In this document: positions 13,181 to 27,400 of the stretch, in pieces
Position numbering within the stretch: position 1 is the stretch's first letter
Layout: the number at the start of each line of letters is the position of its first letter
Source of the DNA: Capitulum mitella
Taxonomy: Eukaryota; Arthropoda; Thecostraca; Pollicipedomorpha; Pollicipedidae
Reading direction: 5' to 3'
Assembly (NCBI GenBank): GCA_030062745.1
Contig: CP099844.1
Span: 25,916,596-25,980,595, forward strand
DNA: 64,000 bases
The notes under the pieces: generated by a model
Databases searched by the model: none
Told to the model about the DNA's origin: nothing
The model's input: the letters and a program-made list of their open reading frames with translations, nothing else
Translations under genes and position numbers: made by a program

Positions 13181-13812
13181 ATAGTGGGAATGGACTGGTC
13201 GTTGGCGGGCTTCCGTCCACGAAAACACGCAGGCATATGCCCCAATCCATGAGAAAATTAAAACAATGACGGCGCCATGCAAAACGCAGGACATTTCAGA
13301 GCCTGTGTCTACGAAATCCTTGACATTACATCAAAGTGTGACGGATGCCATATGCTCATTGTATACGATGGTTAAGACTTGGCTGTCACCTTCTGGGGGA
13401 AGTACAATGGTTCGCTTCTGGTTTTACAAAATTGAATGCAGGCGTGGCTCGACGTCGTAAAAGTTTGACATGGAGCCAGCCGTTTCAAGAAGTCGTGTGA
13501 CACTGTAGGTCGGCTATCAAAGTTCCAGAACAAGCCTGACACTGTGGACAACTCTGAAACGGTGAGCAGAACTCTGCAGCTCGTCTTTGGTTGGCGCGGA
13601 TCCAGGACGGCTTCAGACGGACGCCACGACGGCACGATTCCTCAAAAAGCAAACCAAACCATAAGACACGAGCTAACTTTGTTTTCACTGGTTTCAACGG
13701 ACCTGTTACGTACTGATAAAAAGCACCCGTGCGATGCCACACGACTCGCCCACACGATCACTTCGCCAGTTTGTCGTTCCACTGCGGCAGATAGAAGCCT
13801 AACTGTGTCGTC

Positions 13813-13992
13813 GTGTCCTGTCAGATCTTCACAGCCTGACCCGTCCCGTCCTGCCGGTCATTCACAGCCTGACCCGCCTGGGACGTGTCCTGTCAGCTCT
13901 TCACAGTCTGACCCGTCCCGTCCTGCCGGTCATTCACAGCCTGGCCCGCCTGGGACGTGTCCTGTCGGCCTTTCACAGCCTGATCCACCAGG
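13813..13992. repeat. 72-bp tandem repeat made of 36-bp half units
   Basis: GTGTCCTGTC recurs at 13,813, 13,885 and 13,957, a 72-bp period. Each unit is two related halves of about 36 bp, each with a TTCACAGCCTGACCCG core, so a 36-bp repeat was first doubled and then amplified. Most of the open frame at 13,544-14,098 across it is repeat-driven. Confidence 0.85.
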
Positions 13993-14243
13993 ACGCGCCC
14001 GGCTGCGAGCGGCGGGAAACGGATGGCCACTCCGCCCATGGAGATTACTATTTAACGGCCTGAGCTGGGGGGAATGGTTCGCCACGACTACCCACTGATG
14101 AGAGTTTGCCCGTTAATGGAAGAAATAGCCTTATTTTATGGCGGAAAGCCAATGAACGAGACATGCGATCGTTGCCGGTAAAAAGTGGCGTGGGAGTGGT
14201 GAACCGTGTTGCAGTTTGTACCAAGGAAATCTGATTTTATGTG

Positions 14244-14305
14244 AATGTAATGTAATGTAATGTAATGTACTCTAATGTAATGTAATGTAATGTAATGTAA
14301 GTAAT
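14244..14305. repeat. (TAATG)n microsatellite
   Basis: A pentanucleotide TAATG array with one TACTC interruption, immediately followed by a small palindrome (GAAATCGATGATTTC). Confidence 0.9.
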
Positions 14306-17300
14306 GAAATCGATGATTTCATTACTTAACAGGATTAAGATGAAAAAGGAATCTGGCCTCTCACTGCATTAAAATAGGTTTCGTTCCCAGGAGACGTGCG
14401 AATCCCTAATAAATGTGTCAGGAACCGAGGCAGCTCTGAAAATTACCACGTATGTTGTGAAATTAACCCCGTTATTACGGCTTTAACGTGACTTGAGCAA
14501 CCAGTGCAAAGTTCGAGTATTCCTCAGGCTGTGGACGGGGAGAACTTGTGTTCCGTCGTCCCAGGCTGGGTATGGACCGCGACTGAAGGTCTTCCACGTT
14601 TACGAAACGTTTTGGACCAGAGCAACGCGGTACAATCGCGACAGCCATCTGCCTGTCAGACGGAATATCGGCGCCTGAACGGCACCCTCGACAAACGGCG
14701 ACGTTCAGGGAAGTCGGACGGATTTCACGTAAAGAGCGTGGACGGGCGGCCCAGAATCTGGCACAGCACCCACGTACATTCACGGACAAATCTGCATCTG
14801 TCATGGCGGTGGGCTGCGGAAGACCTGGTGCTTCATCAGCATGGTTACCGATTTGTTCGTGCCTTGAGGCGCAGTCATTTTTCGTGGTGGCATTTTCGTT
14901 CTCGATCCATCACGGGCTTTTGCCTGTTAGTGATCGGCCCGTTGGTGGCGTTTTGCCGCCGCCGACATCCGGCGACCCGTGTCGCGGGAGCGCCGTTAAT
15001 GAGGCGTGAAGAGCCGCCGCCAGCCGACCGGAAACCGGCCGCTTCCGGCGACAGCCGACGAAACGCCTGGTCTGGAGGCACTTTTCCATGCGACAGGGCG
15101 TGGGTGCTTAACTTGTAAGTTTTTCCTGGCGAGCTCGACTGATTTTCGATTAGATGAAATGAGGTTGTTAAAGCCATCAAAAACAAAACAAAACAAAAAA
15201 CAAATGCCTGTCGATTTATAGGGATGTTAAATGTCATAAATCAACAGTACAAAGATATCAGATGACATAAAAGGTGGGCAAATGAATCATTATTAAATTA
15301 GAGCGGCCCAATATTTAAGTCACTCCGATTAGAAATATGATTTTCATGGAGAAAGGTTCGCGGGTTTCTCAACAATATCCGACTTTCCACCTGTGGCCTT
15401 TTGGTTTAAGCAGATGGCGCATCATCCTTCTGGTGTGTGCTGTTGCGTCTTCCCTGCAACTGTCAGTGACGCACGAGGCGACGAATTTTAAGCCGCTGCG
15501 ACATCAAAACACGACACCGCGGCACTCGGCCACGCCGCAGCAGGTGCTGCCTCGGCCAGACGCACCATTTGATAGCCGTGATCCATTTGGCGGCGTGCCG
15601 TGCGCGTGCTCCCGGCCACCGGGCGCTGCCTGTAACGGCTGCGTCGACTGCGGAGCTGAGTTCCATCTCGCGTTCGACGGCCGGCTCAACGTAAGGCCGC
15701 CGGGCCGCGGGAGCCGGGGCCAGCCTGATGACAGGATGCAGCTGTTGAATGGTAAATCCGGCGCCGACGGACGGTGGTGTTTGGCGGCTTTGGCTGCCTC
15801 CCGCCCCGTACTGCGACGGAAACTTGGAAACGCCGCAGGCTCTGGCTCGACGGCGGGATTTACGTGACGAATTCACAGGAAATGCGCAGATCGCGAGCCA
15901 ATCTCAGGCCTGCTTTGCCGGTTTGCCGCTGGTTCATGGGATTAGTTAAACACGCGTTGAAGACAGATCGTCGAACGGTAGTCTTAGCCAAAAATGCAGT
16001 AAAAAGCACGGATGTAGCTAAAGACTTACAGAGGGCTTAAGACCAGCAGCACAAGGAGGGTTTGACGAGTTAAGAGCGCCTGAGGCATACTGTCGGCGTC
16101 GAATCCCGCGTGTCCTAATTTTTCTCCAGTAGTTTCACAGTCATGACTTCACGTTGATGACACCTTACATATCGCCATATCAGCATAAGCGCCAATTTCT
16201 GGAAAACGTTCGGTAAAATCGGAGAACAAATACGGGTACATCGCATAGACGCTAAAAGCAGAAAAAATCATAGTGGCTCAGCACCCAGATAAAGGCTACA
16301 GAGGTATGGCGTCATCCATTCAACGCTAGGCTCCGCTCACTAATGGAAATGACCTAACCCCACGTCAGGTCATTCCTGCCGGTACTACCGAACGGAGAGG
16401 TTGACGCTTTATAACATGCCTAGAGCACAGTGCACCATGATACAGACCCAGCTGAAGATGGAGCCAAACGACGTAAATGCCGTTCAGAGACAGCGTTGAT
16501 TGTCAAAATGTGACAAAGGATGAAGGAACCTAGAAAATCAGAATCACACGGAAGGAAAAGCAGGCTTCTCCGTGCGCATGATCGTGAGCCGGAACGCTGC
16601 AAGCTCGTCTCAATAATTCCGTGCTTTGCCTCGAGCCAGAAATGTAAGGCGAAGGACCTGAGTAGGCGAAGCTTATTGGGAAACAGTGACGCAGTTATTA
16701 AAATCGTTACAGAAAGACTCCAGAACTCAAAATTTTCGACAGAATGGAAAAATACCCAAAAAGGTATGCACTATTGAGCCATGTCCGAATCTGCACCTGC
16801 TAACACGTGGAGTGCCAGCGTCATCGGATACCATGTACTTGATCTGGATTTCTCTCAGGTATGTCGTTGTTCAAACGCAACGACAGGAGCGACCCGAAAG
16901 ATGTCACAGCCAGAACAGTCAGATCCCGCATGCGTGCCAGCTGACTCGTTTCACCGCGCTTTTCTTAACATGGGCGCGTCATGTGCATCGCGTCAGACGT
17001 TAAAACATTTTACTGTAAATCAGATGCAGGTACTAGCTTAACTGAATCAGTGCAATTTTCGTAACTGGTGCATGTTTCAAAATGCGAATTATTTCCGTTG
17101 TATTGCAAATTTATGTCACCTTCAGTTGACGGGTCCGTCAGCCGAGCCGGATAATGAGAGACATCCACACAAAATCGGCTGGCTTCTAAAGCATCACTCA
17201 TAACATTGAAGCAGAAAAGTTGTTTTAGATCTGGACAACATTGCAGTTGTTTAAGTTAAGATATGCAGAAGGTCCAGTACCGTCCAAGAGTGTTCTCAGG

Positions 17301-18828
17301 AATTTGTGTTAAAGTCTGTCGAGATGGTTGAAATTACCAAATAGGAGCTGCATTCTTTTTTCTGGTTTTGAAATAATACTGCGGTTTTAAACACAGCCCA
17401 ATACATAACTTAATACCTTTGAGACATTTCCCTACGTTCCAAGACTGTTGATCAAAGAAGTGTAATCAGTGGTTATCTGTAAATTCGATTCCAGCGAGGA
17501 AGCATTCAGAACTGGTTTCCATCAGCTGTATTACTGCGTTCGCTCGCTTCGCTCGCTTAGTCCGTCTGACTACCGTTTTTCATAGTTTGCGCTGAGAGTG
17601 ATTCTATAATTACGAGTTAGTCTAGGGGAGATTCTCGAGAACGATATACTCTCCCTCGTGCGTGCGCCTATCTATGTCTTCGGCAACTGATCGATGGGCC
17701 GCCTCGTGTCGTCTTCTGTAACTAATAAGCCTGTCTTAGTCGTCTCTCCCAAAATAACCAAAGTACGTTTCTCTCGTCACTCAAACACGTTAATAATTTT
17801 CCTGTTGTTCTGTTGCGTTATGTTACACGTGAAATACGTTACATACACGAACGCGTTAAATAATTATTATGTTGCCAAACGATATCATGTGACAATGATT
17901 CATTACATTCATGGCGTTTGGACAGCCTTCAGTTTGTTGTCGGCCTCGTGTGATGCTGATGCTCCAGCCTCTCGATGGTTGACGTGAGTGCGCCCCTGCA
18001 CACGGTCCGCTGCCGTGGCATGGGATTTGTAATTCTACCCGGAAATACTCTGCTTCTATGCCGCTTCTGCGGCTTCCTGGAACAAAAGACGATTCCATTT
18101 TGGTCAAAGCTGGGATAATAACAGGCCATGCTGCAGGGCGTGGTGTCAATTGACACCGCCGGGACATTGCATGGGCCAGGCGACCTCCGCCTGAGGATCA
18201 GGGGCTCGACAAGTCTCTGTCCAAGGATCAGCTGTGTCTGACGACCAGCGGCCGGACCAACCTGTGTCTGACAACCAGCGGCCCAGCGACCGATAGGACC
18301 CGGCCGCCGGCTGTAGCCAATTACACGGCTCCGCTCCCTGTTCCGGCCGCACTGCCAGCGTCATTTCAGTAATGACCCGGCGCGGTCCGGATGGGGATGG
18401 GTGGGGCCGGCGGGTTACAACGCCCGCTACCCCGCTGCTCCGCACCGTCGCCGCGCCCATCATTCGCAGCCACGCGGCGCTCGGTCGCAGCCCATTTTCC
18501 CGCTTACAAACCGCGGCCAATCGCACGCGAATCTGTCCTTGCGGCGGCGCGGCGGCCGTCGTCGCGGACCGTGGCCTCGCCACCGCCGCGTCATTTCAAT
18601 TTATAATACGGCGGCCGGCATTTACATGGCCCTGGGCGGCGCCGCCTCTGATCCGCCGCCGGTCGCCAGCCGGGCATCACGTGACGCGCCGCGGCGCGCC
18701 GCCGCTCGCCGCCACACGCTATGTTTGTATTCCCCGCGGTCGCGCCGCCAAGCAGAGGCCGTAATTATGTGCTCCGGATACCAGCCGACGCACTCGGCCG
18801 GGTGCCGGTCTGAGTGGCAGGGGCACGG
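14306..18828. other. Intergenic, no supported gene
   Basis: The longest frame, 15,337-15,867 on the plus strand (176 codons), starts with an ATG. It has a hydrophobic stretch near residues 28-43 that could pass for a signal anchor, but the rest is low-complexity and lies in a GC-rich patch (15,500-15,780) where the minus strand is open too. A short GTTCGCTCGC/GCTTCGCTCGC repeat lies near 17,530. A CpG-rich block covers about 18,160-18,720. No RNA gene was recognised. Confidence 0.35.
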
Positions 18829-18978
18829 ACTCCACCCCTCTGCGGACCTCAGCGCCGTGAACTCCACCCCTCGGTGGTCCTCGACGATGTGCGCTCCACC
18901 TCTTGGTGGACCTCAGGGCCATGAACTCCACCCCTCGGTGGATCTTGGCGTGGTGAGCTATACGCCCTGGTGGACGTT
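18829..18978. repeat. 32-bp tandem repeat, about 4.5 units
   Basis: Units beginning ACTCCACCCCTCGGTGG recur every 32 bp, with a conserved CTCAGGGCCATGA-type second half. Both halves are imperfectly palindromic (CCACC/GGTGG). Confidence 0.85.
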
Positions 18979-19473
18979 GATTTGGCAGACCATTCTGACC
19001 CTAACCCAAGTGAATATGTTCTGAGGCGAGTCTCGAGCCGTGTCCATTCCGCTCGCCCTCGGAGAGCTGTTTCAGGTAACTTTCAATGGGCTGTTCTTCT
19101 TTCCGGTAGCTCAAACACGAGCACAGATTTCGTTCCAAACCAGCGTCGTGTTGACATGCATGACATGAGGCTGGTTCTCTGCACCGGTCAATGAAAAAGC
19201 ACGCAGTGACTCGACATGCTCGATAGTCGTGCTAACAAACGGAAACATGGCATCTGTCACGGAAACTGCCAGCTCGAGCAGTCAACAAGGCCACATCTAG
19301 GATTCCAGGAGGGGAGACTGCGGCATTTCGGGCAAGCAGCCTCCCAAGACATCGCAGGGATAAATTTGCTAGCTCATTTCGCAAGGGAAAGTCGGAAATG
19401 GTATGAAAAGAGTCAGGGCCATTCATCTTCCTCCTCGATCCGCTTGCACGACGATTTTAACAGGGACTCGCAC

Positions 19474-21193
19474 CAGGGGCAGATCCAAAGGGGTAGCGAT
19501 GGGCGGCCGATTCCCACAGGCCTGAAACGGCCCCCATGGGCTTCAAGGACCTGTGTGAAAAAGCTGAGTGTCCCTGATGCAGTCAGAGGGCTCCGGAGGG
19601 GGAGGGAGTATGAGACCCTCAGATGGCAGGACGACCCCTAAAGTGAATAGAAGGGCCATTTTGAAGCTCTCCAAGGACCCCTGAGGCCGCAAGAGGGGCC
19701 CCAGCATGGCAAAGGTACCATGAGACCGCTAAAAGTACCAGAGGGCCATTGAAACGGAAAGGTATAAGGAAGCCCTGGCCAGCCAGAAAGACCCCCTGAA
19801 CGGCAATACATCGGTGACCTTTTTACCCTCATGAGGGGTCCCAAATGGATCACACTGGTCTTTTTGAAAACCTGAGCGGTTTCTAATGCAGTCAGGGGGC
19901 CCCGGGGAGGTCAGGTGGGTCCTGGGACGGCAAGGTGGGTCCTCACACGACAGAGGGCCCCTGAGACACCGTCAAAAAGCTCAGAGGATCCTCTGCGAGG
20001 ACCGAGGCGACAAAAGGGCCTCTGAGACGGCATGGGGACCCTGGACGGCCAGAGGATCCCAAGTATGTTGGGCGCATTCCTGGTACGGAAAACGTCTCCC
20101 TGAAACTACCAAGGGAAGTCCCTGAAGGGCCAACAAAGGCCTCTGGTACGGCTGGAAGGACCCTAAAACTGCCGGATATGCCCCATGTAACAGAGAAAGA
20201 CCCTGATACACCCACAGAGACCACCGGAGAGTTCGGAAGGCCCCATGACACTGCACAGTGGCTCTGATATTGGCAGCAGGTCATTTTTAAATATCAGAGG
20301 GCCCCTGAGACGGCAAAAATCTTTCTCAGAGACGACAAGAGGGATACCTAAGACACCAAAATTCCACTGGGGCTGCTAAAGAGGGGAGTTTGATAATGCT
20401 ACCTAGCAGTCTCCAGCAATAGGGGCCCCTGAGACGAGTTAAGGGGCCCCTGAAAATACTGAACCTTGAGACGTCCAGACAACTCCTGAAACGGTCAAAG
20501 GATTGACATGATTGCCAGGGGCACCTCTATCACGGCACAGAGACTTGCAGAGAGCCATTGTAACTGCCTGAGGGGCTCCTAAGACGGCAAAAAATGTTCA
20601 AGAGGCGGTAGGAGAAAACCCAAGAAGGCCAAAGCGTCTCTCAGACTGCCAAATAGGTCCCTGAATCTGTTCGAGGTGCCCTGAAACTGTCAAAGGAACG
20701 CCTGAGACGCCCTGAGGAACGCGTGAAACTGTGAAAGGAGCCTGAGACCACTAGAGGGCCCTGACACGGCAGACGGCCCGAGACCACCAAAAGTAAGTGC
20801 AAGAGGGAACTTAACCTAAGCTAACCTCTAAGGAGGCAAAAACGTCTCCAGACACTTTGAGGGGGCAAAGGGGCTCCCTGGACCGCCTCTGGCCAAGTAT
20901 CTGTCGGATACGGGCAGATACCTGACTGTCAGACAAAAACTGTCAGATACGGACAAGGGATTTGAAGTACAGGGTTGTGCGGCGACAAAGCGCAAACTTT
21001 TCTCAAATAAAGTGATGCACTTGAATATTTCCGTTCTTTTGCATGGTAAAAATGCAAAATTATATGAAATATTTACCCATGCACCTACGCAGATGCATGC
21101 TCTTTTCATATCTCAAGAGTAAAAAAATGCGGGATCGGCCGGTAGGGGCCCCCGCTGACCACCCCCCTTAGAGAAATCTTGCATTCACCCCTG
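19474..21193. mobile_element. hAT-like non-autonomous element, copy 1 (1,720 bp)
   Basis: The left terminus is CAGGGGCAGATCCAAAGG; the right terminus read in reverse is CAGGGGTGAATGCAAG. Flanks are ACTCGCAC (left) and ACACGCAC (right), seven of eight identical, an 8-bp target-site duplication. The inner 1.2 kb is a chain of degenerate blocks resembling CCCCTGAGACGGCAAA, each about 25-35 bp. The AT-rich last 250 bp leads into the right terminus. From about 19,608 to the end it aligns collinearly with the copy ending at 34,489. No transposase frame was found. Frames beginning with the same few residues exist in both copies (19,886 and 33,003) but soon diverge, so they are probably not coding. 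Confidence 0.85.
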
Positions 21194-21269
21194 ACACGCA
21201 CCAGACTTTGGGGCGAAAGGAATGGGACGCTGCATGGGACATTTGATGAGAGACGTTTCGCATAAACAC

Positions 21270-21415
21270 GGGTTCTTGGGGGGGGGGGGCGTGGGTGCCG
21301 TGGCACCCCCACTTTCCGAGAATGCTGAACATTAACACATGGCGATGCATGGAAAGAGTTGATTTCAAAATTGGTTTTTGCGCCCGCCCCCCCCCCCTCT
21401 GAGACGTTCCTAAGC
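21270..21415. mobile_element. MITE-like fragment related to the element at 35,891
   Basis: A poly-G run near 21,283 and a poly-C run near 21,388 bracket a core (CATTAACACATGGCGATGCATGGAAAGAG). The core closely matches that of the 35,891-36,044 element, which has CATTAACCCTGTGACGGTGCATGGAAAGAA. The ends are not clear enough to define a target-site duplication. Confidence 0.55.
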
Positions 21416-24400
21416 CCATGCCGTTTTGTGTTTTTATGGTAAGGTCCGCGATCCATCACTGTTTCGGGATTTTGTCATGGGGCTCTGGTCGTTAACTGGA
21501 AGAAACAGTCCAAAACCATGTCGGGCTCCATAACAATTTTGATAAAACGACGCCCTCAGTCCGTTTTCAGCACATGCCACTTGCCCTGTAGAGGTGAGCG
21601 CACAGCTAGTCCAGGCACACGAACTGTCACAACGCCGCCAGACCGGGAGCCCGCACAGCGAGCCGTGGCAGCACTTTCGGCACCGCCCTCGCCATCGTCA
21701 GGGACATGAGGCGACTCATGTGGTCAGCACGTGACAGACGGCCATTGCAACCTGCTGGCTGAATGGTGAATAAGAGAAGCGTCATCCAGATGGATTTCTA
21801 CTGCCATGCAGCATTCGGCATCTTTCTAGATGTCCACAGTCAGCATGAAAACTAGTCATCGGCAAATCCAGCTAGAAATCTTACAGTTGTTTATAATCAC
21901 GGCATCCGTACTGCATTGGAGCTCTAATCCAGGTTTCCACTACCTTGAGGAATTAAGCACTACCACTCTATGCAGGAGAAAAGAGTTGCTGTTCCATGGA
22001 TGGGAGAAAAACTACTACTCTATCCAGAAAAAAGAGTTGCTGCTCCATTTGTTAGAGCATAACTACCAGTCCATCCAGGAGAGAAGACTTATACTCCTCC
22101 TCACTCACGGCCGCATCCGTGATTGAAAAGATTTGGGTATCACGAACTACCATTCCATTTACGATCTGACAGCCGTGCGAGCTAACAGGCTAATTGTACG
22201 GAGAAGTGCTCGGATAGAAGGACTTTTGATGAATTGTCATGTCAAGTCGTGTTTTACGGACTGAGCCACTCGTGCTAAAGGCTATCGTTCCGGGCGATAA
22301 ACGATACGAAACCACGAAGAGCGTGGCCGGGCTTTTATGGGCCTTGAACACCGATACGGTTCTAAAGTGATACGAGATATTCTTAACAATATTTACGACG
22401 CCTTCAGTTCGAGGTACACATGCAGTGGAAGTCGGCAAAAAGATAGTGCTTGGTTCATGAACAAAATTGGTAAGATGCTGGCGAATGCTACGATTCTCGC
22501 GCCTCAGCACAGCATTTTCAACGCCTCCTGAAACTAATGTGCTGCCATATGGCCATATGTCTTGATTCTGTTCTGTTCTTATTCTGTCCTGATCCACGGC
22601 TCCATGTCCTGAGTCCGTGCGCAGTTTTTACAACTTTGGTTATTGTCTTGCGGTTCTGCCACTTGCTTCACGCACATTTTTGTGAAGAACGGGCACGATT
22701 TCTTGCAATCAATCTCTTCTTGCCCCAGGGAGCTGCTTCGCTGCACTGGAGTTCATTAGGCCCGAGCAGTGCCTATCACTAGTACAATGCGACAGCACGT
22801 AACGTACTGCTTTTCCTCCCCTCCCCTCACACACACACACACACCATTGAGAGACGACATTAGTCGAGTTAGCCGCCGCCATTCCCCACAGGCCAGGCCG
22901 GTGCAAAAGGGAGAGACCCTGGTGGAGCCCGTTCGGCCCGCACACGACTAGAGGCCGCCGCCAGCGCGCGGGCGACTGTCCGCCGCGCGGCCCCGATAAG
23001 ATTCGTCTCGTCATTGTTTGCCTCTTCGTTAGTGGGCCCGCGGCCGGCCGGCGGACCGGGTCGGGCCATGATGCGCCGCCGCCGGATAACGGCGTAATCG
23101 AGCCCGGCCGCGCCTCAATTCCAAAGCAAACAGCGTCTAGCGCCGGTCAAGTCAACACGCCGCCCGTGCAGGGCCGGCTCAGCTCTGAGCTTGTGCACCG
23201 GCCCAGTGCACGGTGCAGCTGCCGGGCGAAAGTCCGGTCGTCTTTCTAAATATTTCCTCAGATATTTAACTCACTAATTAACGGTAATCTCCCCATCACG
23301 CGCGGCGTTAGGTCATCATATCCTCGGAGCTTGATCCGCCGAGACGCCGCACGCCGAACCCCCGGGCATTGCTCGAGAGCTTGCGCCCACGAGTGACTTC
23401 TTCGTGTCGACACCAGCGGCGGAATGCAATTAATCCGCATTTTTTCTTACTTCGAGGTACCCAGTTATCGCGCCGCCTCGCATTACAATCCGTTAAGCAT
23501 GATTTACGTCGTCATTTTCCTGGCTGTGCCGGCCGCGGCGGCCGGCAGCGCGGCGCGGCCGCAGGTAAAAACGGTCTGCAGTGGCGGTGCCCGGGCAAAA
23601 ACGGCCTACGCGCCGGCGCGGCGACGGCGTCCGTACTCCGTCCTTGCCGGCGGCGCGGCCGGTCGGATGACAGCCCGTGCACTCAGACGGTCTGTCTCGC
23701 CGCGTGCACGGGTCCGTCCGCCAGTGGTCCACAAATTACGCGGCCGCCGCGCGCAGCGTGAGAACGGGCCGGAAGAATGCCGGGCGTCGCCGCCCGGGCG
23801 CGGGAAGGGGCGAGCCGGCATGGGGCGCGTCTCGCGCGCGGACGCCGGCGACGGGCGGGCCGCGACGCGCCGACCGGCCGGGTCGGCCGGCGTCCGTGAC
23901 GGCTTCCGTCGGCGGCGGATTGGCCCGGTAGATGGCAGGTGTTTGTTGAAATGCGACACACCGCGCGGTGGGCATATACCGAAGTTAGTGAACAGGCGGC
24001 AAGATCTTAAACGTTGTCAGTCCGAAGTCAGATTTCATGTCCTGTCATTTCATTTGAGAGAAACCGATGTAGGGTTTTTTATGATCGTCCTCAAGCTATA
24101 ATTTCCATGTTACTGGCAGAAACTGTCCGTAACACCACTTGAGTGTTTTGGACAATTTTCATTGTTCTTAAGATTTCCGTCAATTCTGAAGCAGCATCGC
24201 GAGCCCCATAGGTCCCATGCGAATGGAGAAGTGGCCACAAGGGAGACGTCATGTTCCGCCACGTTCCTTTAATTTATGGTGTCCATGTTTATGGCGTGGC
24301 ACGGAAGGATTCGCATGAAAAGAAAATCCGCATCTTCCCCGCCAGCTCCTGGGTACTTTTGAACAGGAAAAGTCCAGTGGGAGCTCAGCAATATTCGTCG

Positions 24401-27400
24401 ATACATTTTGCTTTGGGTAAATATTAAAGCAAAGGTTGGTTGTGTTGCTTTCCCTCAGTGAAGTGTGACTGATGAATCTGGCGACAAAAAAAAAAACGTG
24501 GCTGTCTAGGACATGTACACAGTCTTCGTTTTCCTCTCGCCTTAAAAAAGTGTAAATGGTGACCAGGATAGTCGTCTAGATACCGCTCGTCTGCAGCTGC
24601 AGCTGCCGATTTTGCTCACCGCCAGCTGGGGCCGTTTCCAGCCTTCGTCCCGATTCTGATTACAGCCGAAGATTGGGAGCCCCGCTTTGTCTGGGAGGAG
24701 CCAGCTGTTGGCGTCCCCGGACGGCTATCCAATCATTTATCAAAACAGGTTTCTGAGAAGTTAATCGGACAGGAATTCGTGGGCAAGAATAGCCAGGTAT
24801 GGCGAGAGGGCGTTTTTCTTTCTGCGACCGGTGTTGAGCCAGGAAACCGCGGTAAAACCACCGGCGCCGGACGGCCTTTCGATTCTGCACGTGATTCTCG
24901 TATATCGTGTGTATCTTCTCGTCCTTTTAACCTCCGAGGAACTTCGTGAAAAGACAAGGTGGAGCCAAGCCTTGCTTGCTTCTTCGTCCAAACTGAGCGC
25001 AGTTCTTGAATGTCCCTAAACCCTTGTCTGAACGTCAAGCATGGTTTGAAGACATTAAAGAATTTGTGTTAGCATGTTTCATTGCACTCATAATGATTTC
25101 CCCTCCCATGCATCTATTCCCCATATTCGGCGGACTCCTCCGAAGCACTTGTAAGGGAAAACCACACGGAATCAAGCCCTGCAAATGTCGGAAAGTTAAG
25201 TCTGGCTCGGAAAACAAGCCCTGTTTGGTCTTGATGGTTCCGCAACAGGACTGGTTTCTCAGTAGATCGTTACCTAACCATTGAGAATTTTAACCATGTA
25301 AAAAGAGCAGTTAGCCAGTCTTTGTTGGAACCAAAAAGTCCATGTCACACTTGTGCTCGATTCCAGCACAAGTGCGTGAATGACTCCGGGATCGCTTTCG
25401 TTTTGCACAGAGTGGGAATCAGAAAAGATTTCACTCATAAGTGCCGGAATCAGAGTCGGGGCTGGATCACACGGTTGTCGACGGAATGAGGATCGGAATC
25501 TATTCTGATGGCAGTGTCTGCTCCCAAAGCCACAATCTACTGGGCGTGAAACGATTTTTTGTCGATAATGGTATCAAGACGCCTTGACCATGCCTGGAAG
25601 CTAATAAGAAAGCTCTCATTGTTAAAGAGCATTGTCAAAAATGTGTCATACAAAAGAAAACATATCAAGGAATTACACCATTATTATGTTAGGCTAAGTC
25701 TAGACCACTGTGCGCAAATCTGCTTATACATCACCACTTTTAGGACTAGTTGCTTCCTTTGCAGCTTACTTCATTTATCTTCGTTTTTGACTTGATCTTA
25801 TAGCGGGGGTTGCCTCGGCTTCATCTCTTCTCTTTTTCAAGAAATCTTCTTCTGATATTTAATGTGACGTTCTGTGCGTCGCGAAGGATAGGGGGTGAGA
25901 ACACTCCATGATCCTGGGTGGTGGTTAAAAAAAACGTTCGTTCGCATGTTTCATGGCTTTCATGGTTTATATAAAAAACATCTACTAAGCAATCGTAAAC
26001 CCATATAAAAAGCAGGATGGTCGAAAGAACCAAATGAAATGAGCCGAGAAAGACTCACGCAGGCCTCTTAGCATCACCCACATATGTCAGACTGGACTCA
26101 CCTTGCCCTAGTGAACGTTTCTACTAACGAGGACTGGGGGGGGGGCAAACTAGGGGGCCAATACGGCCCCCGAACCGTTCACAAACTGGGTGGGTTAGAG
26201 CGCTGGAGTAGATCCCATGTGATACCTGGTTTTTAATTCCACAATAAATGTCCCAACACATTTTTATGCAGTTTTAATGGTTGACCCTGTATCCCTGGTC
26301 AAGCTGGATCAGTTCGGCCAGATTGGTCGTTTTTCGCCTCCCGGATGAATGGACAACATTTGATGAACTCATCTGTTGCACGCTTTCAACGTTGTAGAAC
26401 CGAAGCTTTTAAGAACAAGGAAAAATAACTGAATGACAAAATAAAAGAAAAAACTTTTAAGCTTGGCGGTGGTATTAAAAGTTAGAAATGGCCATGGGGA
26501 TGAAGTATGACGATACTGCAGCGGGTGCCCAGCTGGATACTTGAAAGAAAGAAACTGCATTCGGTAAGGGACTGCTTTCAGGCATGGGACACCTGCTGAA
26601 GGGAGATAAAGATAAGGATAAGGACAAGACAGAAACGTTCAGTGCAGATCATTACGGTCGTCCCAGCGCTGCGCGCGATGCAAGGACTCAAATTGAAGGG
26701 TAAAGGGTAACGGACTGTGAAGGGAAGGAAACGGTTGGGTGCACAAATGAAACGCAAATGAATTTGACGGTAAAACATGTGCAACTTATCTAAGATCTCA
26801 AATGAATAAAAACGTAAAACTAAGATTGCCAATGATGTATGAATCTTATGCAATGTTTCTATCGGATTTCTGTCATGGGACATTTATTTCAAAGCCCGCG
26901 TCAAGGAAGCGTTAAGTTTGTTTCAAACTGGTGTGATCTGGCTGTACGTGGCCTTTAGTGCTCTCTAGAATCAAATGGACGGTCCATATCGTTCGGATTT
27001 CCTCCACGATGTCCGAAGCACCCATAACCACGGAAACATTAAAACTGGACCATTGGTCTTATTTTTCCCTTTAAAGGATACAAAAAAGTCGCATGGCTTT
27101 CAGGAAAATCTCTGATCAGGTTGGGTACAAACTCCGACCTCGAGCTGAACAAGCAATTTGCTGGCTTTAGGGCAAATTACGAAACAACGAAGCATATCTT
27201 GGAAAACACCTCATGTCTCCGTGACCTTACCTGAATCAAGACTGGGAGGCGTTTCAGAATACGCGAAATGGAACAGAACTTGGCGATCGAAATTGCAATG
27301 CATCTATTCTGTGCTGTCTCGGAGCTGCAGAGAGGAATGGCTTGGGAGGTTCCGAATCGTTCCCTCCTCTTACGCGCGAGAGGAAGTTTTCAAGAGGGCA

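Noticed and set aside
15337..15867. 176-codon ATG frame with a hydrophobic N-terminal stretch
   Set aside because: A secreted protein was considered, but the rest is low complexity in a GC-rich patch and the antisense strand is equally open.
23424..24101. 225-codon plus-strand frame
   Set aside because: It is a composition artefact of a GC-rich block; minus-strand frames overlap it with equal length and there are no motifs.
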